From Streptomyces sp. CMB-StM0423 (lineage in GTDB: Bacteria; Actinomycetota; Actinomycetes; Streptomycetales; Streptomycetaceae): 64,000 nt of DNA. Both the position numbers and the translations under genes were made by a program. Below are positions 18,596-26,937 of the stretch, piece by piece (position 1 is the stretch's first letter; the number at the start of each line of letters is the position of its first letter). Where the stretch lies: assembly GCF_002847285.1 (NCBI RefSeq), contig NZ_CP025407.1, positions 6,265,001 to 6,329,000 of the forward strand, written 5' to 3'. Under the pieces are notes generated by a model, which searched no databases, was not told where the DNA came from, and worked only from the letters and a program-made list of their open reading frames with translations.

Positions 18596-19410
18596 ATGGC
18601 TGATCACGACCACGGCGGCGCCCCGCGCGTCGTCGCCGCGCTCGATGCCGTCGGCGTCCGCCGCCACACCACCGGGCAGGTCATCCTCGACGACGTCGAC
18701 TGGACCGTACGGGCCGGGGACCACTGGGCGCTGCTCGGCCCCAACGGCGCGGGCAAGACCACGTGCTGCGGCTGCTCGGCGCACTGACGCACCCGACGAC
18801 CGGCACCGTGGACGTCCTCGGCCACCGCATCGGGCGGGTCGACATGCGGGAGCTGCGCGCCGTGATCGGCCTGGTCTCGGCGGCGCAGAAGGTGCCGCAG
18901 GACGCCCCCGGGCACACCGTGGTCCTCACCGGCCACAGCGGCACCGTGCAGCCGCTGTGGCGCACGTACGACGCGGCCGTCCGCGAGCGCGCGTACGAAC
19001 TGCTGGCGGAGCTGGACTGCAAGGAGCTGGCCGACCGCCCGTACGGCGTCTGCTCCGGCGGCCAGCGCGCCCGGCTGCTCATCGCCCGCGCGCTGATGGC
19101 GGACCCGGGGCTGCTGCTGCTCGACGAGCCGTTCAACGCGCTCGACCTGCCCTCCCGCGAGGATCTGGTCGACGCCCTGCAACGCCTGGCCGAGACCCGC
19201 CACGGGCTGGCCACCGTCATGGTCACCCACCACCTGGAGGAGCTGCCGCCCACGACGAGCCACGCGCTGCTGCTGCGCGACGGCCGCGTGGCGGCGGCGG
19301 GCCGGGCGGCGGAGGTGCTCAGGGGCGCGCACCTGACGCACTGCTTCGGCCGTCCCATCGAGGTCCACCACCACGCGGGCCGCTGGCAGGCCCGCTCTCC
19401 CCGCCCGTAG
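18596..19410 (+). pseudogene. ABC transporter ATPase with a -1 frameshift in the P-loop helix
   Basis: The first frame from the ATG at 18596 reads through Walker A (GPNGAGKTT) and stops at 18787. The rest of the protein continues in the next frame from 18763 (LRLLGALTHPTTGTV) to 19410. That frame has Q-loop region VSAAQKVP, signature CSGGQRARLLIARAL, Walker B LLLLDEPFNALD and H-loop VTHHLEEL. Restoring one base between 18763 and 18764 gives the canonical GKTTLLRLLGAL, so a single nucleotide is missing. The intact product would be about 271 aa, cytosolic, with no permease gene beside it. Everything else is conserved, so this is either a recent mutation or a sequencing error in a GC-rich run. 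Confidence 0.85.
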
Positions 19411-19523
19411 CCGGGCACGCCCGCGCGCGCCCCAACTGCCGTACAGCCGTACAACCTTCACCCCGCCACACAGGTCTTCCTCACACCCGCGGACACCGTC
19501 CGCCACCGACCGGGAGGCCCCAG

Positions 19524-20963
19524 GTGACCCATCAGCCCCGCCGCCGCGCCCTCGTGGCGCTCGCCACCTCCGTCGCCCTTGCCGGCGGCGGCCTGACGGC
19601 GGTGGCCGCGCCACCCGCCGCGGCGGCCCCGAGCGGGCTCAAGGGCGACTTCGACGGCGACGGCTACCGCGACGTGGTGATCGGAAACCCCGCGGCCACC
19701 GTGTCCGGCAAGTCCTACGCCGGGGCCGTGGCCGTGCTCTACGGCTCCGCGGCGGGCCCGGACGGGAGCCGGCACGCGGTGTACCACCAGGGCACCGCCG
19801 GCGTCCCCGGCTCGCCGGAGGAGGACGACTACTTCGGCGAGACCGTGGCCGTCGACGACTTCGACCGCGACGGCTATGCCGACCTGCTCGTCGGCGCGTC
19901 GCGCGAGAACGTGAGCGGGGACGTCGACCGCGGCACCCTGACCCTGCTCTGGGGCGGGCCCCGGGGGCTGAGCGGCGCCGCCGCGGTGAAGGTGGCGAAC
20001 CTCCCGGACACCGGCTGCGCCCTCGCCGAGGGCCTGTACGCCGGCGACTTCGACGGCGACGGCGCGCCCGAGGTGAGCGTGGCCGCCCGCTGCGCGGCCT
20101 TCCACCTCCGGGGCCCCTTCACCCGCGAAGGACGGCCGCAGAGCCAGCAGCGCGACCCCCTGTTCGGCACCACCCGCGGCGGCGCCTACGGGAACGTGGA
20201 CGCCGACCCGCAGGCCGAGCGCATCGTGTTCGTCGGTCTGATCGACGGCCGCCCCGGCGGCACCGTCTACGTCGACGACTGGACCGGCGCCGGCTACACC
20301 CGCACCCTCCTCACCGGCGCGGGCGGCCTGACCGGCGAGGTCGGGGACGTCGACGGCGACGGCTACGGCGATCTGGTGACGGGATACCCGGACGAGACGC
20401 GGAACAGCGGGCGGCCGTGGCCCGTCGGCGGCACGGTCGAGGTCTGGTACGGCGGCCCGGACGGCATCGACGAAACGCAGCGGCCGCAGCGGATCCACCA
20501 GGGCACCGCGGGCGTCCCGGGCGGCGGCGAGCCGGACGACCGGTTCGGCGCGTCGGTCGGCGTCGCGGACACGGATGCCGACGGCCGCGCCGAGGTGGCC
20601 GTCGGCACACCCGGCGAGGACTTCGCCGGGGAGTCGTTCGCCGGGACCGTCACGCTGCTGCGGGGCACCGCGGACGGGCTGACCGGCGCCGGGGCCCGGC
20701 TGCTCCACCGGAACACCGCGGGGGTGCCGGGGGCTGCCGCGAAGGACGACGGGTTCGGCGCCGCGGTCGCGCTCGGCGACCGCAACCGCGACGGCAGGGC
20801 CGACCTGACCGTGGGCGCTCCGTGGAAGCCCGCCGGGGGCTTCGTCTGGCACGCCCGGGGCACGGCCGGCGGCATCACGACGACCGGTTCCTTCAACGTC
20901 ACCGCCGCCCGCGCCGGGTTCGGCGGCGACTTCCCGGGCTTCGGCGAGGTGATCGCCCGGTAG
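19524..20963 (+). CDS. Secreted FG-GAP/VCBS (integrin-like) repeat protein
   Basis: 479 aa. The signal peptide is ALVALATSVALAGGGLTAV, with AAA cleavage context. Six clear Ca-binding blades are visible: GDFDGDGYRDVVIG, DDFDRDGYADLLVG, GDFDGDGAPEVSV, GDVDGDGYGDLVTG, ADTDADGRAEVAVG and GDRNRDGRADLTVG. A seventh is degenerate (GNVDADPQAERIV), which would complete a seven-bladed propeller. The GTG start has GGGAGG 7 bp upstream. The role is probably extracellular binding or adhesion. No partner gene is evident. Confidence 0.88.
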   Translation: MTHQPRRRALVALATSVALAGGGLTAVAAPPAAAAPSGLKGDFDGDGYRDVVIGNPAATVSGKSYAGAVAVLYGSAAGPDGSRHAVYHQGTAGVPGSPEEDDYFGETVAVDDFDRDGYADLLVGASRENVSGDVDRGTLTLLWGGPRGLSGAAAVKVANLPDTGCALAEGLYAGDFDGDGAPEVSVAARCAAFHLRGPFTREGRPQSQQRDPLFGTTRGGAYGNVDADPQAERIVFVGLIDGRPGGTVYVDDWTGAGYTRTLLTGAGGLTGEVGDVDGDGYGDLVTGYPDETRNSGRPWPVGGTVEVWYGGPDGIDETQRPQRIHQGTAGVPGGGEPDDRFGASVGVADTDADGRAEVAVGTPGEDFAGESFAGTVTLLRGTADGLTGAGARLLHRNTAGVPGAAAKDDGFGAAVALGDRNRDGRADLTVGAPWKPAGGFVWHARGTAGGITTTGSFNVTAARAGFGGDFPGFGEVIAR

Positions 20964-21000
20964 CCGGGCCGCCCGCTGCCGCCAGGCCCGCCCCCGGCTA
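20961..21000. terminator. Convergent terminator candidate
   Basis: TAGCCGGG (from 20961) and CCCGGCTA (ending about 21000) pair across the 34-bp space between two convergent stop codons. The stem contains both stops and there is no T run. Confidence 0.35.
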
Positions 21001-21390
21001 CACGCCCGGGGGCGGGCGGTGGCGTTCGCCCGGCCAGTCCAGGGTGAGGCGGTGGGCGCGGGGGAGTTTGGCCACCACCAGGTCGTACGAGTCCTCGATC
21101 ATCTCCAGCACCAGCTCCTCGGGCACGGCGCCGTCGAGGCGGACGGTGTTCCAGTGGCGCTTGTTCAGGTGGTACCCGCCGACGATCTCCGGGTGCGTGG
21201 CGCGGAGTTGTACCGCCAGGTCCGGCTCGCACTTCAGGCTCACCGACAGCGGCGCGGCGGCCAGCTCGCTGAGCGCGAACATCTTGCCGCCGACCTTGAA
21301 GACGGAGATCGCCTGATGCCGGTCGAAGGGCCACTCCTCGACGGCCCCGTTCGGCTCCAGGCAGGCGGCGCGAAGCTGGTCAGGTGTCAT
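20998..21390 (-). CDS. MmcQ/YjbR family protein
   Basis: 130 aa. It shows the family pattern MTPDQLRAACL, a central FKVGGKMFALSEL beta segment, LSVSLKCEPDLAVQLRATHP, and the hallmark GYHLNKRHWNTVRLDG followed by ELVLEMIEDSYDLV. This is the usual length for the small CyaY-like fold called MmcQ/YjbR, often annotated as DNA-binding. The biochemical role is not established. The ATG at 21390 is the natural start. Confidence 0.88.
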   Translation of the reverse strand: MTPDQLRAACLEPNGAVEEWPFDRHQAISVFKVGGKMFALSELAAAPLSVSLKCEPDLAVQLRATHPEIVGGYHLNKRHWNTVRLDGAVPEELVLEMIEDSYDLVVAKLPRAHRLTLDWPGERHRPPPGV

Positions 21391-21457
21391 GCGCCCAGTA
21401 TGGGAGCCCCCACTGACACCGCACGGCGCGCGGTGCCTGCCTACGACCCGCCCCCGG

Positions 21458-22204
21458 CTACAGCCCCGCCGCCGCCCCCGCCGCCGCCAGCACCTCCCGC
21501 AGCATCGCCGGCGTCAGCCGCCCGGTGAAGGTGTTCTGCTGGCTGACGTGGTAGCACCCGTACAGCTCCAGCGGCGCGCCTCCGTCCGGCCGCCGTAGCG
21601 TCGTGTGCGCCCCGTGGCCGAACACCGGCCGCGGCCGCGGCACTTCCCAGCCCGCCGTCGCCAGCGCCGGCAGCGCCGCCTGCCAGCCGAACGACCCGAG
21701 CACCACCGCCGAGCGCAGCGTCGGCCGCAGCAGCTCGATCTCGCGGACCAGCCAGGGGCGGCAGGTGTCGCGCTCGGTGGGCGTCGGCTTGTTCTCGGGC
21801 GGGGCGCAGTGGACGGGGGCCGTGATGCGGACGCCGCGCAGGGTCAGGCCGTCGCCGCGGTGGGTGGCGGTGGGCTGGCTGGCGAGGCCGGTGGCGTGCA
21901 GGGCGGCGTACAGGACGTCGCCGGAGCGGTCGCCGGTGAACATCCGCCCGGTGCGGTTGGCGCCGTGGGCGGCCGGCGCGAGGCCGATGATCAGCATCGC
22001 GGCGTCCGCGGGGCCGAAGCCGGGCACGGGGCGGCCCCAGTAGTCCCAGTCGGCGAACGCCTTGCGCTTGGTCGCCGCGACCTCCTCCCGCCAGGCGACG
22101 AGCCGCGGGCAGGCGCGGCACTCGCACAGCCGCCCGTCCAGTTCGGCGACGGTACGGGTGCGGGGGGCGGTGACGGCGGGGAGAGGGGGTTCTGTGGTGG
22201 TCAT
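21458..22204 (-). CDS. Family 5 (UdgB-type) uracil-DNA glycosylase
   Basis: 248 aa. It removes uracil and possibly other deaminated bases from DNA. The motif A region is GLAPAAHGANRTGRMFTGD, where Ala replaces the catalytic Asp/Asn, as expected for family 5. [4Fe-4S] ligand candidates are the two Cys in CECRACPRLVAWREE, the Cys in VHCAPPENKPTP and the Cys in ERDTCRPWL. The C-terminal motif is GCYHVSQQNTFTGRLT. The start could also be the ATG at 22216; neither has a good ribosome site. The gene is divergent from a small gene with a PafBC-type promoter, which fits a DNA-repair neighbourhood. Confidence 0.9.
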   Translation of the reverse strand: MTTTEPPLPAVTAPRTRTVAELDGRLCECRACPRLVAWREEVAATKRKAFADWDYWGRPVPGFGPADAAMLIIGLAPAAHGANRTGRMFTGDRSGDVLYAALHATGLASQPTATHRGDGLTLRGVRITAPVHCAPPENKPTPTERDTCRPWLVREIELLRPTLRSAVVLGSFGWQAALPALATAGWEVPRPRPVFGHGAHTTLRRPDGGAPLELYGCYHVSQQNTFTGRLTPAMLREVLAAAGAAAGL

Positions 22205-22307
22205 CGGTGCCAGCATGCCGCACGGCGGCGGCCGGTGCCGAACGGGGCCCCAGTGCACCTCTGTGCATTCGAACTGGTATCCCGAAATGACCTTTGACCA
22301 GGGGAGT

Positions 22308-22330
22308 TTGTCAGTCGGAGGCGGTAGAAT
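22308..22330 (+). promoter_or_regulatory. RecA-NDp (PafBC-type) DNA-damage promoter
   Basis: TTGTCAGTC (22308-22316), eight bases, then TAGAAT (22325-22330). This matches the actinobacterial motif TTGTCRGTG-N8-TAnnnT at all but the last base of the upstream block. The expected transcript start, about 22337, is some 40 bp before the ATG at 22375. Confidence 0.7.
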
Positions 22331-22374
22331 AGAGGGAGTGAAGACGGGCCAAGACGAGGCCGAGGAGGTCGCCC

Positions 22375-22626
22375 ATGCCAGTGGCGTACGCCCCGACACC
22401 CCTGCCCAAGAAGCCGCTTCCGGCAGGTATGCCGCGTGAGTGGTATGTCGCGCACAACCGCATGCTGAAGGCCATGCGCATCGCCATCGCCCTGCTCGAT
22501 ACCGGGGTCTACACCCCGCAGCGCGCCCGCAACGAGGTGATACGCCACACCGCCGAGCGCATCGGCGTCCACCCGCCCTCGCTGACGACCTGCCGGCTGG
22601 TGCGCAGCCTGCTCCCGCTCATCTGA
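22375..22626 (+). CDS. Small 83-aa protein, putative DNA-damage-inducible, unknown function
   Basis: 83 aa, basic, starting MPVAYAPTPLPKKPLPAGMP. The Pro-rich N-terminus is followed by a helical body (REWYVAHNRMLKAMRIAIALL, TPQRARNEVIRHTAERIGVH) with no transmembrane helix or Cys cluster. I do not recognise a family. The ATG at 22375 has GAGGAGG 7 bp upstream. It is the first good gene after the PafBC-type promoter at 22308-22330, so induction by DNA damage is predicted. A 33-codon frame starting with GTG at 22338 overlaps it and could be a leader. Confidence 0.65.
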   Translation: MPVAYAPTPLPKKPLPAGMPREWYVAHNRMLKAMRIAIALLDTGVYTPQRARNEVIRHTAERIGVHPPSLTTCRLVRSLLPLI

Positions 22627-22908
22627 CCGTGCACCGACCCGTCCTGACTCCGCGCCGACTCCGGCTGGTTCCGCGCTGACTTCGCGCTGACCCGGCCCCG
22701 ACCGCGTATCGGGCGCGGGGCACGGCCCGTAGGCGAGCCAGCCTGCAGGCCGTTCGCCCCGCGCCCGCGCACACGCGTCCCCGGCCCCGCGTCCCCGGCC
22801 ACCGGAAAATCGGCTGCGCCGCGTCCCCTCCACCGCCCACACTGGAGTTCCGACACGGCGCACACACCCTGCGCGCGCCGCACCCGACCAGAATCAGGAG
22901 CCCGCCGC
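22627..22908. other. Intergenic region with short CGCTGAC-type repeats, no gene seen
   Basis: 282 bp. Imperfect direct repeats of a CGCTGACTTC-like unit occur near 22635-22690, then GC-rich sequence up to the AGGAG that serves the MoxR start. No convincing promoter was picked out. Confidence 0.4.
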
Positions 22909-23970
22909 GTGCAGGCAGCCGTCACCGTCACCCCCGCCCGGATCCCGGAGCTGCTGCTCGGGCTCGCCACCGTGCGCCCGGTCTTCCTCTGGGGCGCCCC
23001 CGGCATCGGAAAGTCGTCGCTGGTACGGAAGTTCGCCGCCTCCCTCGGCCTCGACTGCGTCAGCCTCATCGGCACCCAGCTCGCCCCCGAGGACCTCATC
23101 GGCGTGCCGCAGATCCGCGACGGGCGCAGCGTCTTCTGCCCGCCGGAGGCCATCGCCCGCGACGAGGCGTACTGCCTCTTCCTCGACGAGCTGAACGCCG
23201 CCACCCCCGACGTGCAGAAGGCGTTCTACTCCCTCATCCTCGACCGCCGCATCGGCAACTACGAGCTGCCCGAGGGCAGCATCGTCATCGGCGCCGGCAA
23301 CCGCGCGACCGACAACGCGCTCGCCCGCCCCATGGCCTCCGCCCTCGTCAACCGCCTCGCCCACGTGCACCTGGAGGCGTCCGCGACCGACTGGCTCGTC
23401 TGGGCCGGCGAGCACGGCATCCACCCCTGGGTGACCGACTACCTGACCGACCGCCCCGACCACCTGTGGGCCAAGCCGCCGAAGACCGAGGAGCCGTTCT
23501 CCACCCCGCGCTCGTGGCACATGCTCTCCGACGCGCTGCACTCCTTCGGCCCGGCCCTCGACGACGCCACCCTCAAGACCGTCGCGCACGGGACCCTCAC
23601 GCCCGCGCACGCCGTCTCCTTCTGCGGGTACGTCAAGATCGTCCGGCACCGGTACGGCGTCGAGGCCATCCTCAAGGGCGACGCCTCCTGGCCCCGCCGC
23701 ACCGAGGACCGCGACCTGCTCTACTACCTCGCCGAGGCGTTCCGCGGCCGGCTCGTCAAGGAGCTGCCCGCGAGCAAGGAGCACGCCTCGCCGGCCGTGC
23801 GCGAGACCGCGTACCGGGCGAAGTCGCTCCTCGTCCAACTGGCCGAGATATCGGTGGAGGTGGCGCAGACCGTCATCGCCGAGGACGCGGACGGGCAGCC
23901 GGTGCTGCCCGCGTGGTTCCTCGTCGAGGCGGCCCGGGACATGCCGCGCCTGGTGGAAGCCCGCAGATGA
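22909..23970 (+). CDS. MoxR-type AAA+ ATPase
   Basis: 353 aa. Walker A is WGAPGIGKSSLVRKF, Walker B is YCLFLDELNAAT, sensor 1 is VIGAGNRATDNALARPM, and an Arg/His-rich sensor 2 region follows (PFSTPRSWHMLSDAL). MoxR ATPases act as chaperones that remodel partner proteins, usually together with a von Willebrand factor A (vWA) protein. The next gene, overlapping by ATGA, is such a partner. The GTG start at 22909 has AGGAG 9 bp upstream. Confidence 0.9.
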   Translation: MQAAVTVTPARIPELLLGLATVRPVFLWGAPGIGKSSLVRKFAASLGLDCVSLIGTQLAPEDLIGVPQIRDGRSVFCPPEAIARDEAYCLFLDELNAATPDVQKAFYSLILDRRIGNYELPEGSIVIGAGNRATDNALARPMASALVNRLAHVHLEASATDWLVWAGEHGIHPWVTDYLTDRPDHLWAKPPKTEEPFSTPRSWHMLSDALHSFGPALDDATLKTVAHGTLTPAHAVSFCGYVKIVRHRYGVEAILKGDASWPRRTEDRDLLYYLAEAFRGRLVKELPASKEHASPAVRETAYRAKSLLVQLAEISVEVAQTVIAEDADGQPVLPAWFLVEAARDMPRLVEARR

Positions 23971-25892
23971 GCCGGACGAACCGGGCGGCGGGCCGGCGCG
24001 GCAAGGCCAAGGCGCAGCAGCGCGACGACCCGGCCACCCGCGCCTTCTCCGCCGGGCTCGCGAAGGCCATGCAGAACCCGGCCCTGCGCGCCCTGGGCGC
24101 GCAGGTCGTCCGTAAGGGCACGACGGGCGCGCCGGGCACGACGGGCGCGCCGGGCACGGCAGGCGGGGCGGGCGCGGGAGCCGTCCCGGGCACGGTCGTC
24201 TGGGGCGCCGGGACCGGCCCCGCCCACGGCCTCGCCCGCGTCGACTCCGACGGCACCGTCCACGCCCACCCCACCCGCCGCGCCGAGCCCGCCGAGTGGA
24301 CCTGGGCGCTGGCCCACTGCCTGCTGCACCTCGGCTTCGGCCACGCCCCCGCCGCCCGCGGCGAGCGCACTCAGCCCGACCGGTACGAGCAGGCCGCCCG
24401 CTGCACCGTCGTCAACCGCTTCCTCGTCTCCTTCGGCACCGGCCGCCCGCCCGCCGACCTGCCCGCGCACTACCCCGGCGGCGGCGAGGAGGAACTCGCC
24501 GCCCGCTGGCGGCGCGACGGCATCCCGCCGGAGTACGAGCGCTGCGGCGCCGCCGGCGACGAGCCCGACGTGCTGCTGCTGCCGTGGGCGGGCTGGCCCG
24601 GCACCACGCCGCCGGACTGGCAGCAGGACTTCGCGCACGCCCTCGCCCGTACGGTGTCCGCCGCGATGGAGGTCGCCGGCGGCCGGCGCGACTCGCTCAC
24701 CGGCGTGCGGGCGCCGCGGCGGCCGTGGGAGCGGGCGCTGGAGTGGTTCGTCTCCTCCTACCCGCTGCTCGGCGGGGTCGCCGCGGGCATGACCGTCGTC
24801 GCCGACGCCGAACTCGCCCGCGCGCACGACATCTCCGTCGCCGCCGTCGACGCCGCCGCGGGCGAGATCTACATCAACCCGCTGAAGGACCACTCCGACG
24901 AGGAGTGGCGCTTCATCCTCGGCCACGAGATGCTGCACGCCGCGCTGCGCCACGGCGAGCGCCGGGGGGCGCGGGATCCGTATCTCTTCAACATCGCCGC
25001 CGACTTCGTCGTCAACGGCTGGCTGCTGGAGATGCGCGTCGGCGAGATGCCGTCCGGGCTGCTGCACGACCCGCGGCTCGCGGGTCTGTCCACCGAGGAG
25101 GTCTACGACCGCCTCGCCGCCGACCTCAGGATCCAGCGCCGCCGGCTCGTGACGCCGCGCGGCCGGGGTCTCGGCGACGTACTCGGCGAGCCGCTGGTGC
25201 CGCGGGATCCCTCGGCCGCCTACGTCGACCTCGACGAGTTCTACCGCCGCGGGCTGCAGCGCGGCCTCGACCTGCACGAGCGCGACCGGGGCCGCGGGCT
25301 GCTGCCGGCCGGGCTGATCGAGGAGATCCGCGCGCTCGCGCAGCCGCCGCTGCCGTGGGACGCGCTGCTGGCCCGCTGGTTCGACGAGTTCGTGCCCCGG
25401 GCCGAGCCGGTGCGCACCTTCGCGCGCCCCGCCCGCCGGCAGGCCGCCACCCCCGACATCCCGCGCGCGGGCCGCTACTTCCCGCCCGAGGAAGTCGCCC
25501 GCTGCACCTTCGGCGTCGTCCTCGACACCTCCGGCTCCATGAGCCGCACGCTGCTCGGCAAGGCGCTGGGGGCCATCGCGTCGTACGCGGAGGCGCGTGA
25601 CGTGCCCGGGGCGCGCGTCGTGTTCTGCGACGCCACGCCGTACGACGCGGGCTATCTGCCGCCGACGGAGATCGCCGGCCGGGTGCGGGTCAAGGGGCGC
25701 GGCGGGACCGTGCTCCAGCCGGGGCTCGACCTGCTGGAACGGGCGGACGACTTCCCGCCCGCGGCACCCGTGCTGGTGATCACCGACGGCATGTGCGACG
25801 TGCTGCGGGTGCGCAGGGAGCACGCCTATCTGATCCCGGCGGGGGCGTCGCTGCCGTTCGTCGCGCGGGGGCCGGTGTTCCGTGTGAGGTGA
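23967..25892 (+). CDS. vWA-like protein with putative zinc-metallopeptidase domain (DUF2201 type)
   Basis: 641 aa. The basic N-terminus is followed by short collagen-like repeats (TGAPGTTGAPGTAG, residues 52-70). A first HTH-like/zincin-related half is followed by the metal-binding signature FILGHEMLHAALRHGER (HExxH plus a third His) near residue 320. A C-terminal vWA fold has the MIDAS motif VLDTSGSMS near residue 520, then FCDATPYDAGY and ITDGMCDVL. It starts at ATGA overlapping the MoxR stop, so translation is coupled. The pair resembles RavA/ViaA and MoxR-vWA-peptidase sets linked to stress or conflict. The substrate is unknown. Confidence 0.85.
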   Translation: MSRTNRAAGRRGKAKAQQRDDPATRAFSAGLAKAMQNPALRALGAQVVRKGTTGAPGTTGAPGTAGGAGAGAVPGTVVWGAGTGPAHGLARVDSDGTVHAHPTRRAEPAEWTWALAHCLLHLGFGHAPAARGERTQPDRYEQAARCTVVNRFLVSFGTGRPPADLPAHYPGGGEEELAARWRRDGIPPEYERCGAAGDEPDVLLLPWAGWPGTTPPDWQQDFAHALARTVSAAMEVAGGRRDSLTGVRAPRRPWERALEWFVSSYPLLGGVAAGMTVVADAELARAHDISVAAVDAAAGEIYINPLKDHSDEEWRFILGHEMLHAALRHGERRGARDPYLFNIAADFVVNGWLLEMRVGEMPSGLLHDPRLAGLSTEEVYDRLAADLRIQRRRLVTPRGRGLGDVLGEPLVPRDPSAAYVDLDEFYRRGLQRGLDLHERDRGRGLLPAGLIEEIRALAQPPLPWDALLARWFDEFVPRAEPVRTFARPARRQAATPDIPRAGRYFPPEEVARCTFGVVLDTSGSMSRTLLGKALGAIASYAEARDVPGARVVFCDATPYDAGYLPPTEIAGRVRVKGRGGTVLQPGLDLLERADDFPPAAPVLVITDGMCDVLRVRREHAYLIPAGASLPFVARGPVFRVR

Positions 25893-25907
25893 CGGCCTCG
25901 GCGGGCT

Positions 25908-25923
25908 CCGTACGGGCGTACGG
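25908..25923. promoter_or_regulatory. Perfect inverted repeat upstream of a methyltransferase gene
   Basis: CCGTACG-GG-CGTACGG, 7-bp arms with a 2-bp centre, lies 57 bp before the GTG at 25981 and just after the vWA stop. It may be an operator or a small hairpin. Confidence 0.35.
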
Positions 25924-25980
25924 TGACCGTCGGAAGCGGGCAGCACGGGCGGAACGGCGAAACGGCGGGAGACGGCGGAC

Positions 25981-26820
25981 GTGGCGGAGAGCACGCGGAC
26001 CCTGGACTGGAACGGGGCCAACGGCGACCACTGGGTCGCGTACGAGGAGAAGTACAACGCGGCGATGCTGCGCTACAGCGAGCGGCTGTTCGCGGGCGCG
26101 GACGTGCACCCGGACGACCGGGTCCTCGACATCGGCTGCGGCTGCGGCCAGACGACCCGGGTGGCCGCGGCGCTCGCCGCCGAGGGCTCGGCGCTGGGCG
26201 TCGACCTGTCGGCGGCGATGCTCGCGCAGGCGCGCGCCCGGGCGGCCGAGGAGGGCGTCGGGAACGTGCGCTTCGAGCAGGCGGACGCGCAGGTGCACGA
26301 CTTCGACGGGGGTGCGTACGACGTGGCGATCAGCCGGCACGGCGTGATGTTCTTCGCGGACCCGCTGGCGGCGTTCGCCAACGTACGGCGCGCGCTGCGG
26401 CCGGCGGGGCGGCTGGCGTTCGTGTGCTGGCGGGCACCGGAGGAGAGCGAGTACTCGGCCGTGCCGCGCGCGGCCCTCCGCCCGTACGTGACGGTGCCGG
26501 CGTCCAGCCGCGTGAACGAGCCGGGCCCGAACTCGCTGGCCGACCCCGACCGGGTACGGGAGGTGCTGGGCGGGGCGGGCTTCGTCGACGTACGACTGGA
26601 GGCGGAGAACGAGCCGATGGACCTGGGGGCGGGCGTCGAGGAGGCAGTGGACTTCGTCCTCAACCGGCCGCATGTGCAGGGGGCGATGGCGGACCTCGAC
26701 GGGACGACGAAGGCGAAGGCGACCGAGTCCGTGCGCGAGGCCCTGACCCCGTACCTGACCCCGGAGGGAGTCCTGCTCCGGGCCCCGGCGTGGCTGGTGA
26801 CGGCGCACAACGCAGCATGA
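25981..26820 (+). CDS. Class I SAM-dependent methyltransferase
   Basis: 279 aa. Motif I is VLDIGCGCGQTT, then LGVDLSAAML, FEQADAQVHDF and post-motif LRPAGRLAFVCW. It belongs to the UbiE/COQ5-like small-molecule methyltransferases. The acceptor is unknown and the neighbours give no pathway. The GTG start at 25981 has GGGAG upstream; the next gene is convergent. Confidence 0.85.
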   Translation: MAESTRTLDWNGANGDHWVAYEEKYNAAMLRYSERLFAGADVHPDDRVLDIGCGCGQTTRVAAALAAEGSALGVDLSAAMLAQARARAAEEGVGNVRFEQADAQVHDFDGGAYDVAISRHGVMFFADPLAAFANVRRALRPAGRLAFVCWRAPEESEYSAVPRAALRPYVTVPASSRVNEPGPNSLADPDRVREVLGGAGFVDVRLEAENEPMDLGAGVEEAVDFVLNRPHVQGAMADLDGTTKAKATESVREALTPYLTPEGVLLRAPAWLVTAHNAA

Positions 26821-26852
26821 GGGGGCGGGGGTTAAAGCCCCGGCCGATGCAG

Positions 26853-26884
26853 CCGCGTGCCGCGTGCCGCGTGCCGCGTGCCGC
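26853..26884. repeat. Tandem heptamer repeat
   Basis: CCGCGTG repeated four times perfectly plus a partial fifth unit, between convergent genes. It may be a slippage-prone microsatellite; no function is apparent. Confidence 0.8.
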
Positions 26885-26937
26885 CACAGATTGCCCCCAG
26901 GGCCACCGGGCCCCGGGCTTCCCCCGCCACCGGGCCG

